Notes under the pieces: generated by a model
Databases searched by the model: none
Seen by the model: only the letters and a program-made list of their open reading frames with translations
What the model was told of the DNA's origin: nothing
Position numbers and translations under genes: made by a program
In this document: in pieces, positions 25,570 to 36,400 of the stretch
Layout: every line of letters starts with the position of its first letter
How positions within the stretch are numbered: the first letter of the stretch is position 1
Source: Aquimarina mycalae
GTDB taxonomy: Bacteria; Bacteroidota; Bacteroidia; Flavobacteriales; Flavobacteriaceae
Assembly: GCF_029906345.1 (NCBI RefSeq)
Contig: NZ_JARYGY010000009.1
Span: 62,001-126,000, forward strand
DNA length: 64,000 bases
Direction: 5' to 3'

Positions 25570-26781
25570 TTATTTTTTTTGTACAATAGATCTGTTGTAT
25601 ATGATCTCTCTTTTTATATCTAAATAAAGTTCTTTCTTGCCGTTATCATAATTGTATTTTTGAATTTCAATGATATTATCATAATCATCATATGTGAATT
25701 CTTGAACTTCTGACAATTGATTATTTATAAAATAATTGATTACTCTTTTATCATCTATCTCTACAATTTCCAAATGTCCTATTCCTATATCATTATCTTC
25801 TGATATTTCTTTTTCGAATACACCATTTCTATTATAATAGCTCTCCTCTTTACTACTTATTGTTATCAGTTTGTTGTTATCATATAGATAACTTGTCTCA
25901 TTAATACGCTTATGCCGACAATTCTTTTTCAATTGATCTATTTCCTTTATATTTTTTAATAGTATATCTAAATTGTTTTTTGCGTTTTCATTATCTATTC
26001 CAAATTCGTAAATAACAATACTCTCTTTGAGTGGTAATCCCTCTTTGTTATAGCTAAACTCAGAAACCTTTACTACCAATTCTTCTTCAAAAAAATTATC
26101 TAAAGTATATGTTTTAACGATCTGATGTAATTTATTATACTCTATAAGTTTATAAAATGAAGGATCAACGGCTACAAAGACATAGCCTAAGTCTACATAT
26201 CCTTCTTTTTCCCGTTGTTCATAACCTTGATCTATAGTATCTGCACGATGATGGCTGTATTCGATGTATCGTTTTTTATACTTAAAATTTGTATAAGAAT
26301 TTCCGAAATAATAGGTTTGAAGCTGATGTCTCTTATTATAGATGAATTTTTCAGTATTCTCTCCACTCTTCTTCACCTTAGTTACCTTATACAGCCCTTT
26401 CTTCATTAACAACGTGTCTATTCTTCCTTTTTTAGTGTTTTCTTTTCTAAAATATGTTGTGTCAACAGTGCGGTCGCAATTACAGGATCCATCATTATAA
26501 ATTCTTTTTGAATCTTGAGTATAAAAAGTAGATACAGATGCTTCATAATCTTTATTCCTATATGATTCATAGGTGCTAAAGAGATTTCCATCTGAATACT
26601 CCGATTGAGTAAATGAAATAGATTTTACATTTTTTTGATCATTGACAGAAAAAGTTTCATATGAAATGATTCTTGCAATGGAGTCGAATTTTTTTGGAAA
26701 AAATTCATGTTCTAGATTCTCTGGCACTACTTGAGCCATACAATCTAGTGTAACAAAAAAAACAATTGCTAAAATTCTCAT
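25570..26781 (-). CDS. Exported protein of unknown function
   Basis: 403 residues with a signal peptide (LDCMA-QV). The rest is polar and rich in Tyr, Lys, Glu and Asn. Weakly repeated strand pairs such as 'VVKVSEFSYNKEGLPLKESIV', 'QLSEVQEFTYDDYDNIIEIQKYNYD' and 'YNKRHQLQTYYFGNSY' look like YD/Rhs-type beta-hairpins, a pattern also seen in many Bacteroidota surface proteins of unknown role. No toxin domain or catalytic motif is seen. It stands alone, divergent from the PAP2 gene. Confidence 0.6.
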   Translation of the reverse strand: MRILAIVFFVTLDCMAQVVPENLEHEFFPKKFDSIARIISYETFSVNDQKNVKSISFTQSEYSDGNLFSTYESYRNKDYEASVSTFYTQDSKRIYNDGSCNCDRTVDTTYFRKENTKKGRIDTLLMKKGLYKVTKVKKSGENTEKFIYNKRHQLQTYYFGNSYTNFKYKKRYIEYSHHRADTIDQGYEQREKEGYVDLGYVFVAVDPSFYKLIEYNKLHQIVKTYTLDNFFEEELVVKVSEFSYNKEGLPLKESIVIYEFGIDNENAKNNLDILLKNIKEIDQLKKNCRHKRINETSYLYDNNKLITISSKEESYYNRNGVFEKEISEDNDIGIGHLEIVEIDDKRVINYFINNQLSEVQEFTYDDYDNIIEIQKYNYDNGKKELYLDIKREIIYNRSIVQKK

Positions 26782-26932
26782 TCTAACCTATATTAAGATT
26801 AACTATCGCTTTCTAAATTACTAAAAAAGAAATGGTATCCACTTCTATTTTCAGGATCTGTAAATTAATCGTTGCATAAAATTTATCTTTATTAATAAAT
26901 AAGTTATTATTTTTACTCTCCAAATTCTAGCT

Positions 26933-27847
26933 ATGAAACATTTTAGTACGCTGCTTATCACCATATTACTATTTATTATTTCACCTTCCATTTATTCTCA
27001 AGAAAAAACGGATACGCAACCAGAAAAACAACTAGAAGAAGAACAGTCAGCATCTATACCTGAGAAAAAAATTAAAAAACCTCAACACGAAATGACGCGA
27101 TGGCAGATGCTAAAATACGATGGTGTTTCGGCATTTGGAGGTGTAAAACACGCATATACTCAGCCTTTTAAATGGAAAGGGAAAGATTGGGCGACATTCG
27201 GTGGAATTGTAGCGGGAACCGCACTTGTTTATTTTATGGATGAACCTGCTAATGCTTTTTTTACAAATCAAGAAGAGGACATACCAGGTTTTGTAAAAGA
27301 AACTGGGTTTCGTTTTGGAAAACCTCTGGTAAATTATGGATTAACAACTGGTGTGTATGCTTTTGGTTTGATTACAAAAAATGAAAAAGTAAGAAAAACA
27401 GGGGTTCTTTTAATAGCTTCTGCAACCGCAGGAGGGATTATCCAAACTGTTAGTAAAACCCTTGCGGGTCGTGCCAGACCTTATACCGGCAAAGGTAAAG
27501 ACAGTTTTAAATTCTATGCTAGTGAAGCAGAGTATCATTCTTTTCCTTCTGGGCATTCTATATTATCCTTTACTACAGCTTATGCAATAGCTAAACAGTT
27601 CGAAAACCCTTATATAAAAGGTGGAATTTATGCGCTTGGACTGCTTTCTCCAGTATCAAGATTATGGTCTGGCGCTCATTGGCTAACTGATGTAACATTA
27701 GGTATTGTGCTAAGTGTTGTTATTGTTGATGGTATTGACAATTATCTTAATAACAATGACCGATATGTATATGACAGTAAAAAGTTTAAAATCAAGTGGG
27801 ATATTACGCTTGGAGCTGGTCAACTTGGTGTTATCGGACGATTTTGA
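26933..27847 (+). CDS. Exported PAP2-family phosphatase
   Basis: 304 residues with a signal peptide (PSIYS-QE). The three PAP2 motifs are complete: KTLAGRARP at 175-183, SFPSGHS at 203-209 and SRLWSGAHWLTD at 242-253, with catalytic H208 and H249 and acidic D253. These enzymes take phosphate from lipids such as phosphatidate or undecaprenyl diphosphate. A stretch before the motifs (VKHAYTQPFKWKGKDWATFGG) is typical of the outer-membrane-linked flavobacterial group. Convergent with the SRPBCC gene (26 bp apart). Confidence 0.9.
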   Translation: MKHFSTLLITILLFIISPSIYSQEKTDTQPEKQLEEEQSASIPEKKIKKPQHEMTRWQMLKYDGVSAFGGVKHAYTQPFKWKGKDWATFGGIVAGTALVYFMDEPANAFFTNQEEDIPGFVKETGFRFGKPLVNYGLTTGVYAFGLITKNEKVRKTGVLLIASATAGGIIQTVSKTLAGRARPYTGKGKDSFKFYASEAEYHSFPSGHSILSFTTAYAIAKQFENPYIKGGIYALGLLSPVSRLWSGAHWLTDVTLGIVLSVVIVDGIDNYLNNNDRYVYDSKKFKIKWDITLGAGQLGVIGRF

Positions 27848-27873
27848 TATAAGACTTTATATCTAGATTATAA

Positions 27874-28773
27874 TTACTTTATTGGTAAATATATCTCTGC
27901 TTTCCATTGAGATGCGTTACCATCTTGCATCGGATTATTATAGAAAATTTCTAAAGGATTACCTACTATAGAAATGTTTCTTCTATTTGCATATTCTAAT
28001 AACGCAAACCAGGCTTGATCACTGTATCTATAATTGCCATAAAATGTGGCTTTTAATGCTTTTTGAGAAGGCGTTTTACCATACTTTATCTTAGAGTTTA
28101 TAGGCAAAGAATCTTTATATTTTATCGGAAATCCAAAATCGAATTTGATAACATCACTACTCATATCCCAGGCAGTTAATTTTACAAAAGGAAATCCATC
28201 TTCTTCAACTTTGTTTGCTTTTAATTGGGGATAAAGATCCGCATTAGATCTTAACATCATTCCTGCTTTTGCCATACGTCTTGACTCTGATGAAATATAT
28301 AAATATTCTAATGCAGGGATTTCTGATTCTCCTTCAATTTTAATCTTAAAATTATTAGTAAAACTATTCGCTCCTTCTCCAAAGTTCTTCAATTCTTTTT
28401 TTAATGACTTGGTAAAAGGGGTTTCTCCAGTAAGGATTGCCAACCTATTCACAATAGCGTGTTTTTCTGAAGTTATACCTGCTTTAATATTAGTAATAGA
28501 ATCATTATGACTTTCTAAAGTCCAGTTCAGTGTAAGCGTTGTATCTTGTAATGTTATGTGTTGTCTTATCTCTTTATAAAGTATCGTATCGATTGTATTA
28601 ATATTCTTGGTTTTAGTATTACCCCAAGATTCCCAGTTCAATATTTGGTGATACACACTTGCTGGCGAACCCTTTACTTTAAAAGTAATTTGATAATCAT
28701 ATTCTTTTATAAAAACATACCAAATCGCTACACTAAGCAGTGCAATTAATCCTAAGATTCCTATTCTCTTCAT
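27874..28773 (-). CDS. SRPBCC/GyrI-like protein with N-terminal membrane anchor
   Basis: 299 residues: a single N-terminal helix (IGILGLIALLSVAIWYVFI), then a START/SRPBCC-like domain (ITFKVKGSPASVYHQILNWESWGN and 'LTLNWTLESHND') up to about residue 150, then a GyrI/effector-binding-like second half ending with 'IVGNPLEIFYNNPMQDGNASQWKAEIYLPI'. The combination is common in Bacteroidota, ligand unknown. It is 1 bp after the haloperoxidase gene, so the two are co-transcribed and may work together. Confidence 0.75.
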   Translation of the reverse strand: MKRIGILGLIALLSVAIWYVFIKEYDYQITFKVKGSPASVYHQILNWESWGNTKTKNINTIDTILYKEIRQHITLQDTTLTLNWTLESHNDSITNIKAGITSEKHAIVNRLAILTGETPFTKSLKKELKNFGEGANSFTNNFKIKIEGESEIPALEYLYISSESRRMAKAGMMLRSNADLYPQLKANKVEEDGFPFVKLTAWDMSSDVIKFDFGFPIKYKDSLPINSKIKYGKTPSQKALKATFYGNYRYSDQAWFALLEYANRRNISIVGNPLEIFYNNPMQDGNASQWKAEIYLPIK

Positions 28774-28774
28774 A

Positions 28775-30190
28775 CTAATTAGAACTAGCTATTTCTGAGT
28801 TTGATTGGTTCATTTTTAGTTTTTGTACTACAAAACTTCCTAGCGCACGTCCCTGATCGAGCCCTAAATCGATCGCTGCTCTATAATGAATCCCACCATA
28901 CAATCTACTAATTGCGGCCTCATCAGCAGCTTTATTAAAGGATTCAAACGAACGAATAGGCAATCCATATTGTAATTCTGTATCATCATCAAAAGCAAAG
29001 TTGTCTCCAAAAATATCTGTTAGCACTGTAGATGCAGCTCCAGAAACTACAGAATGACCACTTGTATATTCTGGAAAAGGTGGTGTTTGCAACACTGGTG
29101 TCCAATTCTCATCTATATGCTGATTGATTAAGGTTTCAGGACGAATAAGATTACTTCTGTATTTTTCATCCCAACAACTTATAAATGCATCTGCTATAGC
29201 TATCGAAGTTTTGGTGTATGCAAAAACTGTCTTAGCAAAATCTGCATTGGTTTTTTTACAGGCTATTTTACAAATACCTATCCAATGTGCTCCTGGAGTT
29301 ATTTTCTTTGTCGCAAACATCAAATGACCTTTGTGTGTTGAGACATAAGGATTACAATCCCAAAACTGAGCAATTTCGAGTTTTTCTGAATTTTCTCCTT
29401 CCTCCTTAATTTTCAATCCAACCTCATAGGTCTCCATGAGTTCTTTATAAAATGGAGTGTCTTTTTCTAATGAAAAATCAGGATATCTTGCTGGCTTAAA
29501 CTGAGCAGAAGAGTCAATTATAGATGGTCTTATTTTTTTCCAGTGTGGTTCAATGCCATCCATATAATCGGGTGGAGTGGGTTGCCATCTAGAAGGATCT
29601 TCTGTATTTACAGAAAACTTAGGCATCGTTCTGGTTTGTGCATAATTATCCGAAGCATACCATTTTTTAATGTGCGCCGCTACTTCTAATCCATAATTCT
29701 TAGAATCATTAAATGTTTGCTCGTTCTGTTTTTTCCATGAATTATATAAGCTATCACGATATTTTTCAACACGATCTTCAGAAAAGAGCAATGCTTTGCC
29801 TACTTCAAGATATGCAACAATTGCAGAAAGTTTATAATTAATATTCTTAGTTGTATCCACAGCAGGAATAGCACTAAAATCATGTAACTGATTGGATAAA
29901 GTAGTATACGTATTTCCTTCTTGCTGGATGATCTCATACGCAGCGATATTAGCATAATTATATATCCTACTGGCAACAGGCGGAGAAAAAACATCATGTA
30001 CCATAACCTCGGTAATTTTATCAACCGCTTGATGATAATTATCTGATGTAATTTCTATTTCTTTTGCCTCTTTTTGACATGAAACTATAAGCATCACTAA
30101 GAAAGTCCCCAAAATCATTTCTTTAATACCTCTGAAAGTCAAATGTTCTCTTAATTCATTGAAGTATTTCATAAATTTCTGCTTTTCCAT
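28775..30190 (-). CDS. Vanadium-dependent haloperoxidase-type (PAP2 superfamily) lipoprotein
   Basis: 471 residues. The vanadate/phosphate site is visible at the C-terminal end: 'FPEYTSGHSVVSGAAS' and 'SRLYGGIHYRAAIDLG', the order and spacing of vanadium chloroperoxidases and related PAP2 enzymes. Lipobox IVSC precedes QKEAKE. The first ATG at 30190 overlaps the FG-GAP gene upstream by 35 bp; a start at 30172 (MKYFNELR) would also keep the basic n-region, and one at 30118 would leave a leader without charge. The overlap implies co-transcription with the FG-GAP genes. Phosphatase activity is the main alternative to halide oxidation. Confidence 0.85.
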   Translation of the reverse strand: MEKQKFMKYFNELREHLTFRGIKEMILGTFLVMLIVSCQKEAKEIEITSDNYHQAVDKITEVMVHDVFSPPVASRIYNYANIAAYEIIQQEGNTYTTLSNQLHDFSAIPAVDTTKNINYKLSAIVAYLEVGKALLFSEDRVEKYRDSLYNSWKKQNEQTFNDSKNYGLEVAAHIKKWYASDNYAQTRTMPKFSVNTEDPSRWQPTPPDYMDGIEPHWKKIRPSIIDSSAQFKPARYPDFSLEKDTPFYKELMETYEVGLKIKEEGENSEKLEIAQFWDCNPYVSTHKGHLMFATKKITPGAHWIGICKIACKKTNADFAKTVFAYTKTSIAIADAFISCWDEKYRSNLIRPETLINQHIDENWTPVLQTPPFPEYTSGHSVVSGAASTVLTDIFGDNFAFDDDTELQYGLPIRSFESFNKAADEAAISRLYGGIHYRAAIDLGLDQGRALGSFVVQKLKMNQSNSEIASSN

Positions 30191-33100
30191 TATGTATTGT
30201 GATTAGTAAATAATCCTTATTCTCAAAATTAATAATATTTAGTTCTCTAACCGATTTCTGACTCAAATTGATATGTAATTCGGCAGCTGTAACTATCGTA
30301 TTTTTATCTTTTAAAATTGCGCCTCCAAACCCATCAAATCTTCCGTGATATGGAATTACTCCAAAATAATTTCCTGCCATTAACACCTCTTCTTTTCCAT
30401 CTTTATTAAAATCATATTTAAGTAATGACGTTATCGGAGATAACTGAAGTGAATTTTCAAATGGAACAAATGAAAACTGCCCTTTATCATTTCTTAAATA
30501 CCCAGAAGCCAATTGATGTACTTCTAATAAATCGGCATTTTCTAACTCCTTTTTTCCAAAGACTTCTTCTATTGTTTTACCCGCAAAACTATTGTAAGTC
30601 GTGAATTTTTTCTTTAGATAATTTAATTGAGAAGATAATTCATCCAACCCAAGTGCTGTATAGTATTTACCTGCCTTAGGAAGCGCTAAAATTGTTTCTG
30701 TGGTATTATTATTATCAAAATCTGAATAATATAACCTTAACGGAAAATCTGAGGATGCGATCAATTTAGAGTTCAATCCAAAATTACCTAAGATATAATC
30801 CATGTCACCATCGTTATCTATATCAAAATCAATAATAGATTGCCATAGACCTTTTAATTTTTTTTCTAAAACCTCGCTCGTTACATTAATAAGGTTTCCT
30901 CCTTTATTTTTAAAAAAATGTGGAGACATCCATTCTCCTACTACCAACAAATCCTTTATACCATCATTATCAAAATCTGTCCAGACAGCATCTGTAACCA
31001 TCCCTACTTGTTGTAAATCTGGATTCTCTTTTATATCGAAGTTTCCTTTATCGTTGATCAAAAGATAAGAATTTGGTGTGTTACCAAAATCATTAGAAAC
31101 CACATATCCTCCTACAAAAAGATCTTGATCACCATCTGCATCTATATCAAATGGTTTTATAACAGACTCGTGTTCATACAATTCTGGAAAATCATTTTTA
31201 GATAACCCCAAATCAGAGTGTGTATACAATCGATCTATAAGTTGTTTTGATGCACCAAAAAACTCTCCTCCAGAAGAGGCAACGAGTAAATCCTTTTTGG
31301 TATCATTATCAAAATCTTCAATAATTGCGACTACATCTTCTTTAAGTTTCTCTGATTCTAGCAATTCACTTTGTTGCTCCTCAAAACCCGTAGCTGTCTG
31401 AAAAAGTATTCTAGATGCTGTCAACTTAGAACTGCCAAAGAAAATATCATCCAATCCATCTCCATTAAGATCTCCAATTGCCGTTGCAGGACCTTTATCA
31501 GATATTTTATAAGGAATTAATTTTTGACGGTTAAAGTCATTATAGTTATTCTCTATATGCTCATATTCTAATCCCGAAATGGAGTCCATTTTTTTAAACC
31601 ATCCATCTGTTTTTTTAAATATTTCTGAATAGTTAACGGCACTTCTCTTATGTAATAGTTTAATCGTTAATATTTGATTAGTTTGTATCTTTTCTGCTAC
31701 TTGGATGGTATTATCAGGCCAGATAATTTTTAATGAATCTATTACGTCTACGTTTCCATATCCAAAATGAATCGTTGGTTCAGAGGAAGATTGAAATCCT
31801 TTAGAGGTAAACAATTGTTTATATTGTGCGATCCCTTGATGATAAGATATCACTTTGGTTCCGATACCTAATTTATTGTGATCTTTATAATCAAACTTCA
31901 ATTTTAAAAATTTGCTCTTCCCATTTGTTTTATTTCGATAAAAAGAAGCTGATGCATTAATATTATTGGTAACAATATCAAGATCTCCGTCATTATCGAA
32001 ATCTGCATAGGCGCTTCCAGTTGAAGCTGATTTTTCTACTGGAAGCCAACTTGAAGATTTATCTACAAAGTTAATTTGATGATCTCCTTTAAAAATATAA
32101 TTCTGCACCTCTCCAGAAGGCATAATATCCAGCGCTTCATTATCTACCAATTTAGTGCTATTTAACTTTTTCTGGATTTTTTCGTTAGAAATATATTTGA
32201 TATAATCCAGGTTATTAGGTCGTTTTGGGATCCCATTAGATATAAATACGTCTTGTTCTCCATCCTGATCATAATCTGCAAATAGCGCTGACCAACTCCA
32301 ATCTGTAGATCCTATACCACTTAATAATGCTGTCTCTGCAAAATAATCACCTTGATTAATTTGTAACATATTGCGTGCATATTGATAATGATATCCTAAT
32401 CGATTAATCCGCATTTGTAACATATCTACCGTTTCATCACCTGCAGACGCTTTCAGGATCTCTTCGCTCTCTGGTGTCATGTCTAATGTGAGAATATCGG
32501 TATATCCATCATGATTTAAATCAGCTACATCACTACCCATGGAGAAACGACTAGTATGACCAAACTTTTCTTTCAGAGATTCGGTAAAAGTCCCATCTCC
32601 ATTATTGATATAATAATAATCATCTTCGTGAAAATCATTACTCACATATATATCTGTATATCCATCATTGTTAAAATCCGAAGTTGCAACTCCTAATCCG
32701 TAACCATTGCCGCCTCCAAAAATCCCAGCAGCAGCGCTCACATCTGTAAACGTTGTTCCATCATTACGCAATAATTTATCACCACTTTCTGGATTTCTTC
32801 GATTTCTTAAAGATGCACTACCAAAAGAATTCTGCGTATGCACGGCATGATTTAGCAAATACAGATCTAAATCTCCATCATTATCATAATCAAAAAAGCT
32901 TGCCGAAGTTGTATAATTTTTAAAGTCCAATCCATATGCTGCGGCTTTTTCTGTAAATGTGTTATCACCATTATTGATAAATAATTCATTTTTTCCGCGC
33001 AAACCCTGAATCCCAACTACTGCACAAACATAAATGTCCAGATATCCGTCTCCATTAATATCGGCCATCGTAACACCAGTATTCCAATCTGAATTTCCTG

Positions 33101-33422
33101 CGACACCAGATGTATCTGTAATATCTTCGAATTGAAAATTTCCTTTATTGAGATAGAGTCTATTATTTTGTTGATTCGCAGTGAAAAACACATCCACTAA
33201 ATCATCATTATTAATATCTCCTACCGCAACTCCCGCTCCATTATAGAAATACAAATAATCAAGAATATTTAGTTCTTCTGTCGGGTTTAGTGTATTCTGA
33301 AAGGTAACATTTGTAGTCTTCAAAGTCATCTTTTCAAAGAGGTCTCCGTCGTTTACTTCTTGTTTTTTACATCCATACAGAAGTACTAACCCTAACGTTA
33401 TTATAATTATATTTTTGATCAT
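30156..33422 (-). CDS. FG-GAP/VCBS repeat lipoprotein with ASPIC/UnbV domain, copy 1
   Basis: 1,088 residues with lipobox LYGC (C18). The sequence is filled with beta-propeller blades marked by calcium-binding DxDxDG-type loops (DINGDGYLDIYV, DYDNDGDLDLYL, DFNNDGYTDIYV). An ASPIC/UnbV domain lies at about 515-590 ('IGTKVISYHQG', 'TSKGFQSSSEPTIHFGYGN', 'IIWPDN'), followed by a second propeller half. Such proteins are surface lipoproteins next to SusC/SusD; they may bind glycans or metal-stabilised partners. It is the last of three paralogues and its end overlaps the haloperoxidase start. Confidence 0.88.
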   Translation of the reverse strand: MIKNIIIITLGLVLLYGCKKQEVNDGDLFEKMTLKTTNVTFQNTLNPTEELNILDYLYFYNGAGVAVGDINNDDLVDVFFTANQQNNRLYLNKGNFQFEDITDTSGVAGNSDWNTGVTMADINGDGYLDIYVCAVVGIQGLRGKNELFINNGDNTFTEKAAAYGLDFKNYTTSASFFDYDNDGDLDLYLLNHAVHTQNSFGSASLRNRRNPESGDKLLRNDGTTFTDVSAAAGIFGGGNGYGLGVATSDFNNDGYTDIYVSNDFHEDDYYYINNGDGTFTESLKEKFGHTSRFSMGSDVADLNHDGYTDILTLDMTPESEEILKASAGDETVDMLQMRINRLGYHYQYARNMLQINQGDYFAETALLSGIGSTDWSWSALFADYDQDGEQDVFISNGIPKRPNNLDYIKYISNEKIQKKLNSTKLVDNEALDIMPSGEVQNYIFKGDHQINFVDKSSSWLPVEKSASTGSAYADFDNDGDLDIVTNNINASASFYRNKTNGKSKFLKLKFDYKDHNKLGIGTKVISYHQGIAQYKQLFTSKGFQSSSEPTIHFGYGNVDVIDSLKIIWPDNTIQVAEKIQTNQILTIKLLHKRSAVNYSEIFKKTDGWFKKMDSISGLEYEHIENNYNDFNRQKLIPYKISDKGPATAIGDLNGDGLDDIFFGSSKLTASRILFQTATGFEEQQSELLESEKLKEDVVAIIEDFDNDTKKDLLVASSGGEFFGASKQLIDRLYTHSDLGLSKNDFPELYEHESVIKPFDIDADGDQDLFVGGYVVSNDFGNTPNSYLLINDKGNFDIKENPDLQQVGMVTDAVWTDFDNDGIKDLLVVGEWMSPHFFKNKGGNLINVTSEVLEKKLKGLWQSIIDFDIDNDGDMDYILGNFGLNSKLIASSDFPLRLYYSDFDNNNTTETILALPKAGKYYTALGLDELSSQLNYLKKKFTTYNSFAGKTIEEVFGKKELENADLLEVHQLASGYLRNDKGQFSFVPFENSLQLSPITSLLKYDFNKDGKEEVLMAGNYFGVIPYHGRFDGFGGAILKDKNTIVTAAELHINLSQKSVRELNIINFENKDYLLITIHNGKAEIYEILQ

Positions 33423-33438
33423 TATTATGTAATCTACA

Positions 33439-36400
33439 CTAAGGCTTCTTTTTATTTAATTTAAATATTTTAGGGGTCTTATCATTAATCCCTACCAACA
33501 AATATTTTTCTCCTGATGTATTCTTCATCCAGCGCATTGCCTTGACCTCATCTTCAACCAAAAACCCTGAAGCTTTAAGGTCTTTAAAACTACCATCTTT
33601 ATCTCCAATAAGTACGTTTCCTCGACTAGCATCTAATCTGGAAAATTGTGGCTTAAAATTATAATTATTTCCCGCCAAAATAAGATCTATGACTCCATCA
33701 TTATTTACATCTTCTGCTTCTATATCACAGATACAAGATAACTGCGTTTCCTTGGGTAGTTCTTTAATTTCGAAATTATTATTCCCTGTATTGTATGCAA
33801 TGATGCTAGCAAAGTTATTCACCATCTTTACCGTTGCATTATCTAAAACTTCTTTAGAAAATAATTCATCAATAGATTTAGTAGCATATTCCGAAAACTT
33901 TAGGTTTTGTTTTTTCAATACGTTAATCTGCCCAGTAATTTCTTTTTTTAAATGTATTGGTATGTCTTTCCCATCTATTGTTTGAGTAATAATCTGTTCT
34001 ACGGTTCCATTATTATCAAAATCATTAATATACATTTTAGAGGGGTATTCTTCACTACATTGATATATTGAATTTAACCCTCGATTTCCTAAGACCAGAT
34101 CCACATCACCATCTTTATCTACATCTACTGGTTCTACTGTATTAAACCAACCAGAAACATTGTCTAAAGTTGTTTTTATTAAACTTAATCGACTATTATT
34201 ATTGGTAAAAACTTTGGGTGACATCCATTCTCCTACGATAATTAAATCTTTCTTATGATCTCCATCAATATCTTGCCAAACTGCATCGGTAATCATACCT
34301 ATGTTTTTGGCTTCTGGTATTTTGCTTGCGGTTACATCTATAAAATTACCACTACCATCATTCTCCAAAAAATAACTTTGAGGAGAAACACCATATACCC
34401 CAAGGATGCTATGACTTGCTACAAATATATCTATGTCTCCATCCTGATCATAATCATATGCCGCAAGCTTAGAAATATTAGTATTGGTAGGCTTTATTAT
34501 ATTTCCTCTGGAGAAATTCCCTAATCCATCATTAACATAACTTCTAACACCTGTTCTTGCTCCTTTAAAATTTCCTCCAGAGCCAATCACTAAATCTAAA
34601 TCATTATCTCCATCAATATCTTCAAAAATAGCGGTTGTATCTTCAAAGAATTCTTCGGTCTCAAAAGAAGTTAAACTTAACTTCCCTGATGCGTTCTGAG
34701 TATATAATTTTCCTGTTTGATTATAAGCACCGCCAATAAAAACATCCTCATTGCCATCTCCATTAATATCTGCTATTGCCAATGCAGGACCTTCTCTAGA
34801 TTGCATTTTATATATCAATCCTTCATAATCAAAATCTACATACGGATCTTCTTTGTGTTCCTCTAAAATATGTGCTACTTCTTCAAAATATTTATTATCA
34901 GATGTAGAAGTATATTGATACTTTTCATTCGCATTTTTTTGATCCAATTCGACTTGAGAATTTAACGTAATATTTTGTAATAATTCTGATTTTCCGTTGG
35001 GATATATAGCTCTAATAGAATCTACTTTTTTGGTTTTACCTAGACCTATAGTCATAATATAGTCTATCGATGATTGAAAACCTCTGGTAGGGATCAACTC
35101 TTGTCTCAAAACTTCTTTTTCGATATATATTTCGACAACACTTCCAATTGCAAAAGTGTTTTTACCTTCTCCTTTAATTTTAATTTTCAGATAATTATTC
35201 TGTTTGGTTTCGCTATTATTTTGATAGACCGCAACTGGCATATTAAAATTATTAACTATCAGGTCTAAATCTCCATCGTTATCTAAGTCACCGTATGCAG
35301 ATCCATTAGAAAAAGTAGGCTCTTCGAAACCCCAATTTTTTGTTGCATCAGAAAAACTTAGGTCTCCATTATTTTTAAAAGCGTAATTAGATATTGGAGT
35401 AGATGGCATTTTATTAATAATGGAATCTACTTCTTCTTTCTTGCCTGTTAAAGTCATTTTCTGAATGATATCATTTGCAAAAAAGTTCATAAAATCCTGA
35501 TCTGTAAGATCATGATAAATTCCGTTACTGACATAAATATCACGATATCCATCATTATCCATATCGAATAATAATGCACCCCAACTCCAATCTGTTTTTG
35601 CTACACCACTATAAAAAGCAATTTCAGAAAATGTATTATCCCCGTTATTGAGCTGAAGCGAATTTTGCATATACTGATTATAAAAATCTCTGCTTTTCTT
35701 TAACTGATACACATCATAGCTTTCAAAAGAACTGGTTTCTTTTAATCGTTGATCTCCTTCAGGTAGCATATCTGTCACGAAAATTTCAGGATATCCATCG
35801 TTATTAATATCTGCCATATCTGCACCCATCGAAGAGATACTCAAGTGTTTTACCCAATCTTTTATTTCTTCATTAAATGTCCCATCTCCTTGATTAACAT
35901 ATAAATAATCTCTCTCATAAAAATCATTAGATACATAAATATCTGGTAATAAATCTTTATTCACATCTCCAATAGTGACTCCTAGTCCAAACCCAATAAG
36001 ACTACCAAATATTCCTGCGGTTTCACTAACATCAGTAAATACTCCGTTATCATTTCTAAGCAATTTATCTCCACCTCCTTTTAGGATTTCTGGGATATCC
36101 CAATCCTTTGCTCTAAGGTTGCGTTTGTTTACATATCCCAAACTGCTTACTGGAATAAAACTATTATTAAGAATATACACATCTAAATCTCCGTCTGCAT
36201 CATAATCAAAAAATGCAGCGTGTGTGGTAAATCCGCTATCTGCAAGGTTATATTCTACAGCTTTTTCTGTAAATGTTAGGTCTCCATTATTTATAAAAAG
36301 TTCATTTTTTTGATCATCGCCTTCTACATTACCAGCATTACACACATAAATATCTAATAATCCGTCTGCATTAATATCCACCATAGCTACTCCTGTTGAC

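Noticed and set aside
30802..31068. Open frames on the plus strand within the FG-GAP genes
   Set aside because: They are antisense to repeated Asp-rich codons (GAT/GAC reading as ATC/GTC), which leaves long frames open by chance.
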